Shown here one piece after another: positions 45,746-55,963 of a stretch of DNA of 64,000 bases. Numbering within the stretch: the first letter of the stretch is position 1; the number at the start of each line of letters is the position of its first letter. The stretch comes from Gnetum montanum (Eukaryota; Streptophyta; Gnetopsida; Gnetales; Gnetaceae). Both the position numbers and the translations under genes were made by a program. The notes beneath the pieces are model-generated. The model did no database searches. It was not told the origin of the DNA and worked only from the letters and a program-made list of their open reading frames with translations. Where the stretch lies: NCBI GenBank assembly GCA_015680685.1, contig MNCI01036469.1, positions 707,555-771,554 on the forward strand, read 5' to 3'.

Positions 45746-46046
45746 CTAAATTGTATATAATTAAAAACAAGAAAATCTGATGCCCTTCCAAATTCAGAAA
45801 ATTAGTATGTGCGGGTGAAATTCACTGAAAATAAAATTGCACTTGCTTGGGGAAAAATGGAAATATAAAAAAGTTTGCCAACTGTAAAATGAAAATAGGT
45901 AAAGGCATGGTAATTTTTTTAAAAAGCTATCTTGCTGTTTGTGCAAGAAACTTGATGCTCTTTCATTTCATTGGAAAGCGCTTATTCAAGAAATAAGAAG
46001 CAGCGTCTCTTAGTTAACGTCTTCGCTGCTTCTGTGGGTCGCGTGC

Positions 46047-46055
46047 TATATAAGG
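46047..46055 (+). promoter_or_regulatory. TATA box of the B3 gene
   Basis: TATATAAGG. A start of transcription about 30 bp downstream falls near 46078-46085, among CACAAACACTCTACAAGC, a plausible leader. That places the ATG at 46061 outside the transcript and supports the ATG at 46112 as the start. Confidence 0.7.
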
Positions 46056-46111
46056 ACGGCATGAGCACAAACACTCTACAAGCAAGCACTTATTCGAAGT
46101 TGCAAAGCGAG

Positions 46112-46936
46112 ATGGTGAACTTATTACCGAGAATGGCATCGGTATTGGAAACAGAATCATCAGCTCTGACCATGATCCAGGAACAAGCCAAGCTCGGCAG
46201 CAGCAACAACGATGGAGGAGCAACGGCAAATGCTGCAAAGGAGGCCGCAGAGAGCAGAACACCACCACAAACACTAACTCTGCTTTTCGAGAAGAAGCTA
46301 ACAGCAACTGATATCAACAGGAGGCACAGTAGGTTACTTATACGCGCAGAACAGGTACCGCAAATAGTTTGCAGACTGCAAGATTCTGCTCAAAAAGCAC
46401 TGCAACATGATCCAAAGCGTGGTGTCTTCATCGAATTCCACGAGCAATTGTCTTCTCCGGCTGCTGCTGCTCCTCCTTGTTCTCAAAAGGAGGAGTTCAA
46501 ACCATGGAGATGGCTGTTCAAACAGTGGCACAGCTCCGGGTCTTTTGTGCTCATTCAGGGTTGGATCGACTTTGTTCTTGCTCGAAATCTGCAGTGTGGA
46601 TCCAGGGTGCGCTTCCTGTGCGAGGATTCCTCCCACACTTTCTACGTCTCCGTCGTCCATGTCCAAGAACAAGCACCGCCACCATCATCCAGTCAAAGTA
46701 GCAGCAGTAACATGATGCTGCTAAAGCACAAGCAGCAGCATCTGTGTGGCGCAGTCCATCTTCAGCCAGCTCCACTTGCAACTATTACTGCAACAACTTC
46801 TTCAATTCAAGTTAAAAAGCAGCAGGAGGAAACAGAGGTGGGGTCAGAGATGAAATTGTGCATATGCTTTCGTCTGCGTACGGGGCGTTCGGATGCTGAT
46901 CTTGTGTTTTGCCCCACATGTAAAGGTCTTCTTTAA
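46112..46936 (+). CDS. B3-domain DNA-binding protein, intronless
   Basis: The 274-residue protein has a plant B3 domain at about residues 58-184. It starts LFEKKLTATDINRRHSRLLI and contains WRWLFKQWHSSGSFVLIQGW and FVLARNLQCGSRVRFL, corresponding to the usual LFEKxLTPSDVGKLNRLVIP, WxFRYxxWNSSxSYVLTKGW and FVxxxNLxxGDxVxF. The domain binds DNA in the nucleus. The loop before WRW carries a Ser/Ala/Pro insertion. A Ser/Gln-rich linker follows and the C terminus has CICF...CPTC, a possible metal site. No AP2, Aux/IAA or ARF part is present, so a small RAV/NGATHA-like or stand-alone B3 protein fits best. The basic DNA-contact residues vary from the consensus. The start at 46112 is chosen from the TATA box; the same frame is open upstream to at least 45971. 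Confidence 0.85.
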   Translation: MVNLLPRMASVLETESSALTMIQEQAKLGSSNNDGGATANAAKEAAESRTPPQTLTLLFEKKLTATDINRRHSRLLIRAEQVPQIVCRLQDSAQKALQHDPKRGVFIEFHEQLSSPAAAAPPCSQKEEFKPWRWLFKQWHSSGSFVLIQGWIDFVLARNLQCGSRVRFLCEDSSHTFYVSVVHVQEQAPPPSSSQSSSSNMMLLKHKQQHLCGAVHLQPAPLATITATTSSIQVKKQQEETEVGSEMKLCICFRLRTGRSDADLVFCPTCKGLL

Positions 46937-47482
46937 AATGGATCATCAGCATTCTTGTTTTCTTCAGGAAATTTCTTTTCTAAGCTTGCTGATAAGCACT
47001 TTTTTTTCTCCTCTTCTTAGTCATCTTGTCTTGTCTGCACTTTGTAACTCCAGTCGTCTCGTCTCGTCTTGTCTGCACTTTGTACCGCCAGTGGTATGAT
47101 TTGGTGACTATGCATCAAAAGAATCTGATTTGTGGAAGAAAGGTATGATTTGTTGACTATGCATCAAAAGAATCCGATTCGTGGAACCAAGGAATGATAA
47201 TTCGTGATTCTGAACGTGTTTGGGTATGTGTGTCTCAAGAAAAAGTGGGGACGAGTTGGTAGCCGGGACGTGATAGAGAAAATTTAAATATATTAGTTTT
47301 TTTAAAAAATTAAATATTATTAATGCTTAAAAATTGCACAGAAAATTGCACAGCAGACATACGAGAAAAAGAGCAAGAACCAGCAATGAACAATAAACAC
47401 GCGTGAATGTGTGAGTCATGGCGGAACATTTGACGATCCCAAAGCCAGGCGAATCCATGCAAATGCAATGTTTTACTCGCAC

Positions 47483-47652
47483 GCCCCGTCCAAAACTTGA
47501 TTTCCGTATGACCCATACTTGCCCCTTCGGCCTTCGGTTACCATAGTAGCGCTTTCGTGATTTCCGTGCCCCGTCCAAAACTTGATTTCCGTATGACCCA
47601 TACTTGCCCCTTCGGCCTTCGGTTACCATAGTAGCGCTTTCGTGATTTCCGT
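47483..47652 (+). repeat. 85-bp tandem duplication
   Basis: Two adjacent, apparently identical 85-bp units starting GCCCCGTCCAAAACTTGATT at 47483 and 47568. Confidence 0.9.
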
Positions 47653-47884
47653 GTGTTTCTTTATTTCTTGTACTCCCTTGTTTTCTGTGGTCCGTCTCAT
47701 GCCGGTGCCATGAATCTTGATTGCTTGCTTGCCACTTAATAATCAAATGAAATTTTCGGTATGATTCAGAACAGGAGAAGATATGTAAGATTTTAATGCA
47801 AAATGCAGACATCGCAGGAACTAAAAAGGCAATAACAATACGAGGCAAGGCAAGGCAACCATTTCAATGTATATGTACAAATCC

Positions 47885-48245
47885 ACACAAAATTTCATTG
47901 AAAATTATGAAATCCGTACCCATTGCGAATTTAATGCACTTCTGTACATGCTTCCCGAATTTAATGTGCTTTTGTACATGCTTCCCGAATTTAATGTGCT
48001 TCTGTACATGCTCCCTGAATCCTGAATTTAATGCGCTTGTGTAGGCGCTCCCGAATCCGACGCGAACAGTTGATCAAAATTTATCGGGAATGGCGAATCT
48101 TTGCTCATCCTCGAGTGCTTCCTCTATATCTAACTGATTAGCTGTGCAAATCTCGACAAAAACAAAATTTCATTGAAAATTATGAAATATATACCCACTG
48201 CGAATAATGCGCTTCCATACGCGCTTCCGAATCCGACGCAAATAG
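47885..48245 (+). repeat. Nested repeats: 280-bp direct repeat and 30-bp units
   Basis: AAAATTTCATTGAAAATTAT occurs near 47889 and 48165, each followed by ACCCA[TC]TGCGAAT and a GCTTCCGAAT-type word. Inside the first copy, CATGCTTCCCGAATTTAATG is repeated with slight change about every 30 bp. Confidence 0.75.
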
Positions 48246-48336
48246 GTCATCATAGGAGCATTTTCCCAGTGTTACAAAATTATCTATCTCTTTTTAAATC
48301 ACAAAAGAGTTTCTTGCCAAAGCTTAGAAGTTGTCA

Positions 48337-48544
48337 CATTGTTCAAATTCTAATTTTATCCTATATTCTCCTTGCTCTACTCTAAAGAGTAAATTTGTAA
48401 AACCTGCTTTATTTTGTTTCACTATTAAGATTCATTGTTTCATTGTTCAAATTCTAATTTTATCCTATATTCTCCTTGCTCTACTCTAAAGAGTAAATTT
48501 GTAAAACCTGCTTTATTTTGTTTCACTATTAAGATTCATTGTTT
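48337..48544 (+). repeat. 104-bp tandem duplication covering the hAT 3' end
   Basis: 48337-48440 and 48441-48544 look identical. The second unit contains the last codons and stop of the minus-strand hAT fragment, so the duplication happened inside the element or its flank. Confidence 0.85.
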
Positions 48545-49389
48545 CAGGAACATTAACTAAGTCAGTAGAATAACTTTCTCTATCATCAACTATTGGAACA
48601 TCATCATCTTCTGGATTAACATCCCAACGAAGAGTAGGTGATTGCCTATATTTTATTTCCTTTCTTTCTTCTAATCTAATCATGCTATGAATAGATACTA
48701 ATTTTTCAGCTCTTTTTGGAGTCAGACTATTTTTTTTGATTTGATAAATGAAAGAATATGTTGACCAATTTCTTTCAGAAGAAGATGCAACCTACATAAA
48801 TGATAAAAACAAGAATAAATTTTTGCATTGTTAACAGATTCATTTTATAAATTATTCAAAACTTCATTAATAAACAAACTCATTTGAAGCTTCAGAACTA
48901 ATAGCCTACTAATCATGGTGTTTAGAGAATGCATAATGATATATATAACATCACTATTTCAAGTTTTCAAACATCACATTTCATAAATTAATTAAGGAAA
49001 TTAATACGTATTAATATTTGTTATATGTTTAATGAAAAATTGATCGTATTACCTGAGAAAGAAACTTCACTGCTAAAGTTTGAAGTCGAGTATCTCCACC
49101 ATGCAAATTCCACCATCTAACTGGATCTTCTTGAGCTATTCCATCCATATCAAGTATAGCATCTTCACATTTAAATGCTTTTGTATGTCCTTTAGTAAAT
49201 TGCAATCATTCCTTTCTAATTAAGCTAGCCTCATAAGGTGAATATAATTGTTTAACATATTCTAAAAAACCTATTCTTACATCAAAATCATGACAAGGCA
49301 TTGTTGGATTTTTATCTCTATGTTTTGAATAATACCACTCAATATTTAATGCATATGTAACCATATGCATTGGGGTATTTGTAGCATTC
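48513..49389 (-). pseudogene. hAT transposase, C-terminal part, two exons
   Basis: On the minus strand, exon 49389-49053 reads NATNTPMHMVTYALNIEWYY, then LIRKE, one TGA where Trp is usual, LQFTKGH and VRWWNLHGGDTRLQTLAVKF. A GT-AG intron (49052-48792) joins it to exon 48791-48513: VASSSERNWSTYSFIYQIKK, LTPKRAEKLVSIHSMIRL, RWDVNPEDDD, ending at TAA. This is the hAT C-terminal dimerisation part (typical S-CERNWSTYSFIH and KRAEDLVFVHSNLRL). The splice join keeps frame and exon 2 is fully open at 92 codons. The catalytic core upstream is missing, cut off where element E begins at 49390. Confidence 0.75.
49385..49389. other. Presumed target-site duplication of element E, left copy
   Basis: CATTC directly precedes the putative LTR start TGAAACACCC. 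The right copy would be beyond the window or in the unresolved right end, so this is unconfirmed. Confidence 0.35.
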
Positions 49390-51050
49390 TGAAACACCCT
49401 AAAATTTCAAAACACTCTTGCTTTATTAGGGTCTTGGAAATGAGGCAAACATTTCCACAAGTGTAGCCTCATGACCACTTGGCATGAAATGGATACTTTG
49501 AGTTTGGACTGTCCAGTTCGGCAAATTTTCTACTTCCAGTGTTCACAGGCTCGATGGACCCTCCAACCTGCCCACCTGGGTAATTCACTTGGCTGATAGT
49601 TTACTCAGAAACCATGTTGGGAGTTGTCGGTGTTGCTCAGGATGCACGAAATAGTTTGGCAAGTTTTCTAGTGAGGAAGTTTGCTACGCTATGCTACGCT
49701 ATGTAGCATAGCAGGCCTCAGAAGACAGTTGCCTAGGCAACCAAACTATTGCAAAACAAAGTGCTACGCTATGCAACGTAGCACAGTGTAGCAAAGGCGA
49801 GACAGAAAGGTCTAGCTTGCCTAGTGATTCCAATTGCACTCGGCAGGCACTCCGACCTTCAAAACCAGTTGCCTTGTTCAACTTCAAGTCTTTGGCAAAG
49901 CTTCTTATCAGAAAGTGGCGGATTGAACAAAAAGCAGGATACATTGACTACTATGCTACATAGCGTAGCACAACGTAGCGTAGCACAACGTAGCGACGAT
50001 TTGAAAGCAGCAATGAGTCTCTCAAATGCAAATTCAGCAAGTTCACAGATCTCTCTTTGCAGAAGGAAAAAGTTGCAACTGTTAGCATAATCAAAGCTCT
50101 AAGCAAGCATTTACAACTTCAACATGGATCGCGAATGAAGCCAACTGCTATGCTATGTAGCGTAGCAAAGATGCGAGTCAAACCAAGTGCTGAAAAAGTT
50201 TACCTGATGTGCAGCGAAGCTTCTGATAGATGCAGTTGACTTCAGCGTAAATTTTTTTTGCAAACTGATGGCTATGTTGTGCTACGCTACACAGTGTAGC
50301 ACAACATAGCAAGTTGCTATGCTATGCCAACATGCTACTCTACATAGTATAGCACAGTGTAGCATGCAGTTATGCTACTTCAATGTGCCTCATTCCTCCT
50401 CTGCATTTTTGGCATATTTGATTCCATCATCTCCAGTTTCGACAGTGTGATTGCAGCGTGGCAGGTCCACAGTAAGCTTTGCATGTCCATGCAGCATGGA
50501 CACGTCAGCGTCTCGCAAGTCTAGGACACATGGTATCCAGGCCGCACTTCTCGCATGCTCCTGGCCCTATAAATACCCCGAAGAGTAATGCTCAAAGGGT
50601 TAGCAAAAATTTTGGTTAGCAAGGTTGGCAGAAAAGTTGGCAAATTTGTTAGCAAGATTGGCAAATTTTGGGGTTGTTGGAAAAAATTTTAGTTGGCAAA
50701 ATTAAGCATTTGGCATTTTCGCTTGGCATTCTATTAGCTTTTTTCTGTTGCCTTTGTAGCACTTTGTATTGTTGGCATTTGAGTCTATGTTCAAGAATAT
50801 CATTGGCCTACTTTGAACGTCCTAGTTACCTTTGGGATCTCTATGCTTCCCAGTGTTGCGCAACCAATTGTATCCACTTCAACAAAGTAAAGCTGTAGTC
50901 TTGAGGCGTTGCATTTTCTAACTCTAGTTCACATTACATTCCTGTTCATTATTATTGTATTTTACATTATTTTTTGCTTCGTTGCATTTATTAATTTTTA
51001 TATTACGTTACAAACATCGCTTTCACATTACATGTTTATGAAAGTTTAAG
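49390..51050 (+). mobile_element. Putative 5' LTR of element E
   Basis: It starts TGAAACACCCTAAAATTTC, close to the TGTAACACCC start common in plant Gypsy LTRs. It cuts into the hAT exon. Between 49680 and 50380 it holds at least six clusters of TGCTACGCTATG/CATAGCGTAGCA palindromes (U3), followed by a TATA box at about 50575 (CCTATAAATACCCC). A primer-site-like TGACACCGTCT begins at 51051, but the LTR end lacks a clear CA. With no second LTR in view, the limits are provisional. Confidence 0.55.
50570..50583 (+). promoter_or_regulatory. TATA box of the element E LTR
   Basis: CTATAAATACCCC lies downstream of the palindrome clusters and about 860 bp upstream of the gag ATG, as expected for the U3/R boundary. 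Confidence 0.6.
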
Positions 51051-51435
51051 TGACACCGTCTAAGTTCCTATTTGATTGACCAGATCGTTGAGGGCACCCC
51101 GTTTCCGTTTTTAACCTAGCATGGCCCTCGCACAGATTCGGGGTTAAGACTGTTCACCCGATAACCTCTCGGTGTTTCTAGCCACCGACCTTTTCGGTCG
51201 CTAGAAGGAGGGCCCTTTTGGTGCCTTTTTCGTGGTTCACAGTAGTCTTGCACACGTTCTATACCCCATCATGCACTAGCGTAAACGTGACATGCTCTTA
51301 CGGTTGTTTAAGCATCGTGTGGTGCAGATCGGTTGCTTCGATGATTCCTCTGGAATCCTGCAAGACAGAAAGTCTCTGATCACCTTCTGATCTCCTTGTT
51401 TTACTCGTTTGCAAACCCTTTTTACCCTTACGACA

Positions 51436-54400
51436 ATGATTTCCTCAAGCACAGTAGCTACTACCTCTAACGTTGAGGTTCCCCTTTCGGTTCAAGGCAT
51501 CATAGGTGCTGAGCAGCCACCCAGCCCAGTGTTGGGGCCACGTCGATCCCTCAGGATCCAAAACCAGGCACCTGAAGGCTTGACCTAGCAACAAAAATGA
51601 TATAACTTTCTCTACACTAAGGTGTAGACAAATTTTCCCTTAGATGCTCAAGAACTCGAAGACAAGCGTAGCTTCGAGTTCGCCTACTGCAATGGGAGGG
51701 AATTTGTTTCCACTCCTGGCATTTTTATTCCTTTGACCCAAACGTATAAATGGCTCATAGATCAGCTAATAGCAACCATTAGGTCTAAGGAGTTGCAAGA
51801 CACAGCGTCTCACCATGACGAGACGTTCCAAGATGGGCAAGAGGAACTGGATTCCCTATTCGAAGGTGGGGGTCAAACTAACCCTGTCACCATTCCTCCA
51901 ACCCCATCTTTCTCGACAAACCCGCTCTCTATTGCCACTCCCTTTGTGATCATGTCTACGTCGTCACAACCTGCAATTACATTAGCAATGGGTAGCCATG
52001 CCATGTCCTCAGCGTATCAACATGCCTACTCCCCTATCTCATTCTCAGCCACTACCTCACAGTAAACTGTTCTCCAACCTATTCCCTCAGCGTATCACGC
52101 ATCTGTTACAGTTAACCTGCCATACATTCACACTGTACCTACCTCACAATTGCATGTAGTTTTCACCTTCGTCCTTGTGTCTACACTTGTCCCACCGTCA
52201 ATGGTGGGCCTAGGCCCGTCCACATGGTGGACCCCATTTTCCTCTCCTCCTGTTTCATAGCCATCGCAGATGTCTCACTACATTCACCATCAAACCTACT
52301 AGGTCCCGCAGACGGTACGACCGAATGTGGGACCATGGTTTGTCCCGCCGACCATCCAAGCAGCCTACCCTATAGCATAGTTGGCGGTTGTTGCTCCTAT
52401 AGCACCACCTACCAGGTGGTGGGCAGCACAAGCAGCGCCTTTCATAGGGGCCACTTCAACTACACCACCTATGGGTCATGTCGCTGCCCCTGCCACACCA
52501 TAGATGGGAGCTGCCTTGGCAGCTCCCCAACCATCTGTATCATCCCCAGGTCTAGATCAAGCATTCTAGTTTATCCAGACCTTTACTAAGGAAATTAAAT
52601 GCCTCAAGGTTGCCGGCTCTGACATGGTACAGGTCATGGACTTTTACAAGGATTATCCCATCAGCCCGGTAGTCCCCACATTGACTTTATCCCCTGGGAT
52701 GCCACTCCCCCATTTCATGAAATACAACGGGGAAGGTGATCCCAATGCGCATCTTGTTACTTTCAGATTTGAGTCTCTTCTTCTGCAACAATGGCCGCAT
52801 ACAATCATTCGTGTCTTTGCTATGTCTTTGACAGGGAAAGCCCTGGACTAGTATCGCGTGCTTCCACGCTCCTCCATCTTAACCCTAGAGGAGCTCCTGA
52901 CCCAGTTCGTAATGCATTTCAAGTACAGCTTGAGACTAGAAGTTATGCTGGATCAGCTAATAAGTGTGAAGCAAGATCCACTGGAGCCAGTCCAGAAGTT
53001 CATTCAACGGTGGAGTGCTACCCTTAATGAGATCCACGAGCCCATCACGGAGGCCCATTTGTTGGTGGTCTTTAAGGGTGCAGTGAACGACTTCATCAAG
53101 TCCAAGCTGTACTATCTCGCTCCCCGGACTCTTAGTCAGGCTTTTGCCCAAACTAATAGCATACAAGACGTGGTCGAGGCAAGCAAAGACCTGGCCTATG
53201 TTGTATACAAGAACACGTTTGCAAAGAAAGACAAGGGTAAGGCTGCAATAGCCATAGTGGCCACTATGGAAAATGAAGCCAAACCCAACAACAACAACAA
53301 AAATGACAAGAAGGTGGTTGCATTGGCACCTAACCCCACGCCCAAATAGGGAAACACACCTCAACCCTCCACATCTACATTTGAAGCATCCGCACTGCCT
53401 AAGCCAAACTTTGAGCGTAAATACCGCTCCAAGTATACCCTGCTGTCTATTAAGCCTTCAAAACTTCTGAAGCAATTGCTGGCAGCAGGGTGTACCCAAC
53501 ATAAGTGGATGTCAGAGGAGGGAGTTAAAAAACATCAATGGTACTACGAGCTTCGTAGGAACCCTTCTTTGGCCTTGCCCAATGAGTCACCAGTTCCTAA
53601 GAATTTCAGACTGGAGTGGTTCTATGACTACCATCAACAGTGTGGTCACGACACGGATTACTGCATGGCATTAAAAAACGACATCCAAAGAATGATTGAT
53701 CAAGAGAAACTGGTTTTAGATGAGAGTAACCTAGTGCGTCCCGAAAATCAATCTTTGCATGTTTACACAGATCCTCTTAATGCTAACAACGCCGGTTACA
53801 TCATTAACACCATCGACATTGACAGTAATCCTAAACTGCCCCAGCAACCGTTTGTGGTTCGTGTGCCTCAGCGTAGTGCACTAGCGCCACCAGCGGATAA
53901 ACAAACTCCGCAGTAACCATTTGTCTTGAGAGTTCCTCCCTAGACATCCACCCCTACACTGCCTGTTAGTAAGACCGCACCACCACTGCGTGCATTAATA
54001 CCGTTAGCACTGTTTGTCATCAGGGGGCCAAGTCATTCAACTGCCCCCACCCCACATAAGACAACACCACAGCCTTCTCGTCCAAAGAGACGAGAAGAGC
54101 ATTTGATGGGTGAGATGTCAAGGGAAAGCACTACCCTAGGTACTTCCAAGACTATGCCCTTGCCCCTTGCATCTACGTCCTTGCCGCCAAAAGATAGCGT
54201 TTCAACACATGCACGATTGTCACCACCTTGCCCTAAAGGGTCTGATCCTAGACCTAAAACTGTCCCTCCTCAGGAAATTCGTCTCTTGGGACGAATGGAA
54301 AAGGAGAAAAGCAGTAAACAGGAAGGTGGCCCTGACCTATTAAGTGCCCTCACTTAGGTCAAGCAGGCTCTGAAGCAGAAGAACACAACAATGAGCCTGT

Positions 54401-55176
54401 ATGACATGATTATGACTTCTACCGCACACCATGAGGCTCTGGTTCACATGTTAACGTCAATGCCGGTTGATGAGAACATGCTAGAAGAAGAAAAAGCAAT
54501 CCACTCCGTTTTGCTTCCTTCTGCGCCTGCAGAACCAAAGCTGTCCCAACTAACTTTTTGCGATGATTCCATTAGGGAAGACCTTGAGAAGGGTCGGGTG
54601 ACTACAACACCTCTTTTCATCATAATTTAGGTTGGTCAACATAAGATCCGAAGGGTACACATTGATGATGGGGTTGCTACCAAGGTCATCCCATTCCTTA
54701 TTGTGGATAAGCTAGGTTTGGTCAACCAGATTAGACCCATGACAACATTGTACTTAAAGTCATTCAACAGGGCACGAGTCATGGTGAAAGGCACAGTCCA
54801 CATTGACTTTGTGATAGGGGACCAGTTCCCCATGAATGCAATGTTCATCGTGGTGGAAGAGATGCCCTGGTTTAACCTGATCTTGGGGAGGTCATGGTTA
54901 GCATAACTTAGGGCAGTCTCTTCATCCATACATAAGGAGATCCATCTACCCTATGCAAGTAAGGAGGTGGTAATCCATGGCGACAAGGTAGCAACTCAAG
55001 CCTTAAACAACATAGACATGGAGCAGGGTTTAGAGGTTATCACCTCTGAGAATGAGGCACCTGTCTTTGTCAACACTCACTACTTAGCAAAGGAGCTGGC
55101 CCAATGTGCCGACTTAGAAAATGAAAATGTGTGGGCCGATTTGCCCTTCCAAATGAAGGACAATGATACAGACTAA
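51436..55176 (+). pseudogene. Element E gag-protease polyprotein, one frame broken by stops
   Basis: All recognisable parts lie in one frame from the ATG at 51436 (MISSSTVATTSN) to the TAA at 55174-55176, about 1246 codons. Most breaks are nonsense codons and I saw no frameshift. The retrotransposon gag domain is at about 52624-53240 (FMKYNGEGDPNAHL, GKALD then TAG for Trp, LTLEELLTQFVMHF, FIQRWSATLNEI, FKGAVNDFIKSKLYY). A zinc-knuckle-like YDYHQQCGHDTDYC is at 53620-53670. A retropepsin-type protease follows at 54640-54906 (VHIDDGVATKVIPFLIVDKL, then WFNLILGRSWLA), with the active site as DDG, a variant often seen in plant Gypsy. The frame ends where reverse transcriptase should begin, so pol is absent. 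Stops replace CAG, CAA or TGG. Confidence 0.8.
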
Positions 55177-55382
55177 TGCCCTAGCAGAGCGTCTCGGCCT
55201 TACGCCTCACCTAATCCACGATGGGTCAGGAAGCAGTTACGCATAGAGTAGCAACTGCACTGCTTCCTGCCTAGTTGACATCCTTTGTGCATTTACCATC
55301 TTTTTGTTTTGCATCCATCCATCTACACTAGGTACATTAATTAGCTTTTCTCTAAACTATTAGCATATCCTCTGTTTACCTA
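55177..55382. other. Short spacer of element E
   Basis: Sequence between the end of gag-pro and the minisatellite. No reverse-transcriptase motif is found here. Confidence 0.5.
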
Positions 55383-55804
55383 CATGGCCTGAAATGGCCT
55401 AAAACTATATTACGCCATGGCTCGAAATGGCCTAAAACTACGCATGACCCGAAATGTCCTAAAACTATACAGTCGCGATGGCCCGAAATTACCTAAAACT
55501 ACGCTATTATCCCATGGCCCGAAATGGCCTAAAACTATATTGCGCAATGGCCCAAAATGGCCTAAAACTATGCATGGCCCGAAATGGCCTAAAACTACAC
55601 TATTATCCCATGGCCCGAAATGGTCTAAAACTACACTATTATCCCATGGCCCGAAATGGCCTAAAACTATGCATGGCCCGAAATGGCCTAAAACTATGCA
55701 TGGTCTGAAATGGCCTAAAACTACACATGGCTCGAAATGGCCTAAAACTACACATGGCCTGAAATGGCCTAAAACTAGCGAAGACCCGAAATGGCCTAAA
55801 ACTA
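55383..55804 (+). repeat. Minisatellite ATGGCCCGAAATGGCCTAAA, about 14 units
   Basis: About 14 imperfect units with core CATGGCCCGAAATGGCCTAA and spacing of 25-36 bp, several with an added ACGCTATTATCC-type insert. The array is open in two frames (GPKWPKT and MARNGLKL repeats), but this follows from the unit length and does not indicate a gene. It separates the plus-strand gag-pro and the minus-strand gene, whose 3' ends face each other. Confidence 0.92.
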
Positions 55805-55963
55805 AGACACATCAAAACAAAAACAAAATATAAAAATAGATCACGTAGATAATGCGTAAAAAAATAACACCAATCTTGCCAAGATTCATTTTTTCATTCA
55901 AAATTTCACTTAAACAATGTTTTCAATAGTTTTGCAAAAAATACAAAAATCAAAAGCCTTGCA
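55805..55963. other. AT-rich spacer after the minisatellite
   Basis: A-rich sequence lying just downstream of the minus-strand gene, likely its 3' untranslated region. Confidence 0.4.

Larger units (their letters stand above)
46937..48336. other. 3' flank of the B3 gene with many short duplications
   Basis: This 1.4-kb stretch is built of local direct repeats: a unit of about 51 bp twice near 47092-47190 (GGTATGATTTG...ATGCATCAAAAGAATC), an 85-bp unit twice at 47483-47652, about 30-bp units at 47930-48020, and a longer unit repeated at about 47885 and 48165. No protein-coding signal is visible. Confidence 0.5.

Noticed and set aside
45971-46111. Upstream part of the B3 reading frame, including the ATG at 46061
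   Set aside because: It begins at a TTG and spans the TATA box, so it probably precedes the transcript start.
55383-55804. CRISPR-like array
   Set aside because: Spacers are short, repeat-like and irregular, and the setting is a plant retroelement.
55417-55833. 138-codon frame with GPKWPKT repeats
   Set aside because: It lies wholly in the minisatellite, and a second frame is open too. It reflects the unit sequence and does not indicate a gene.
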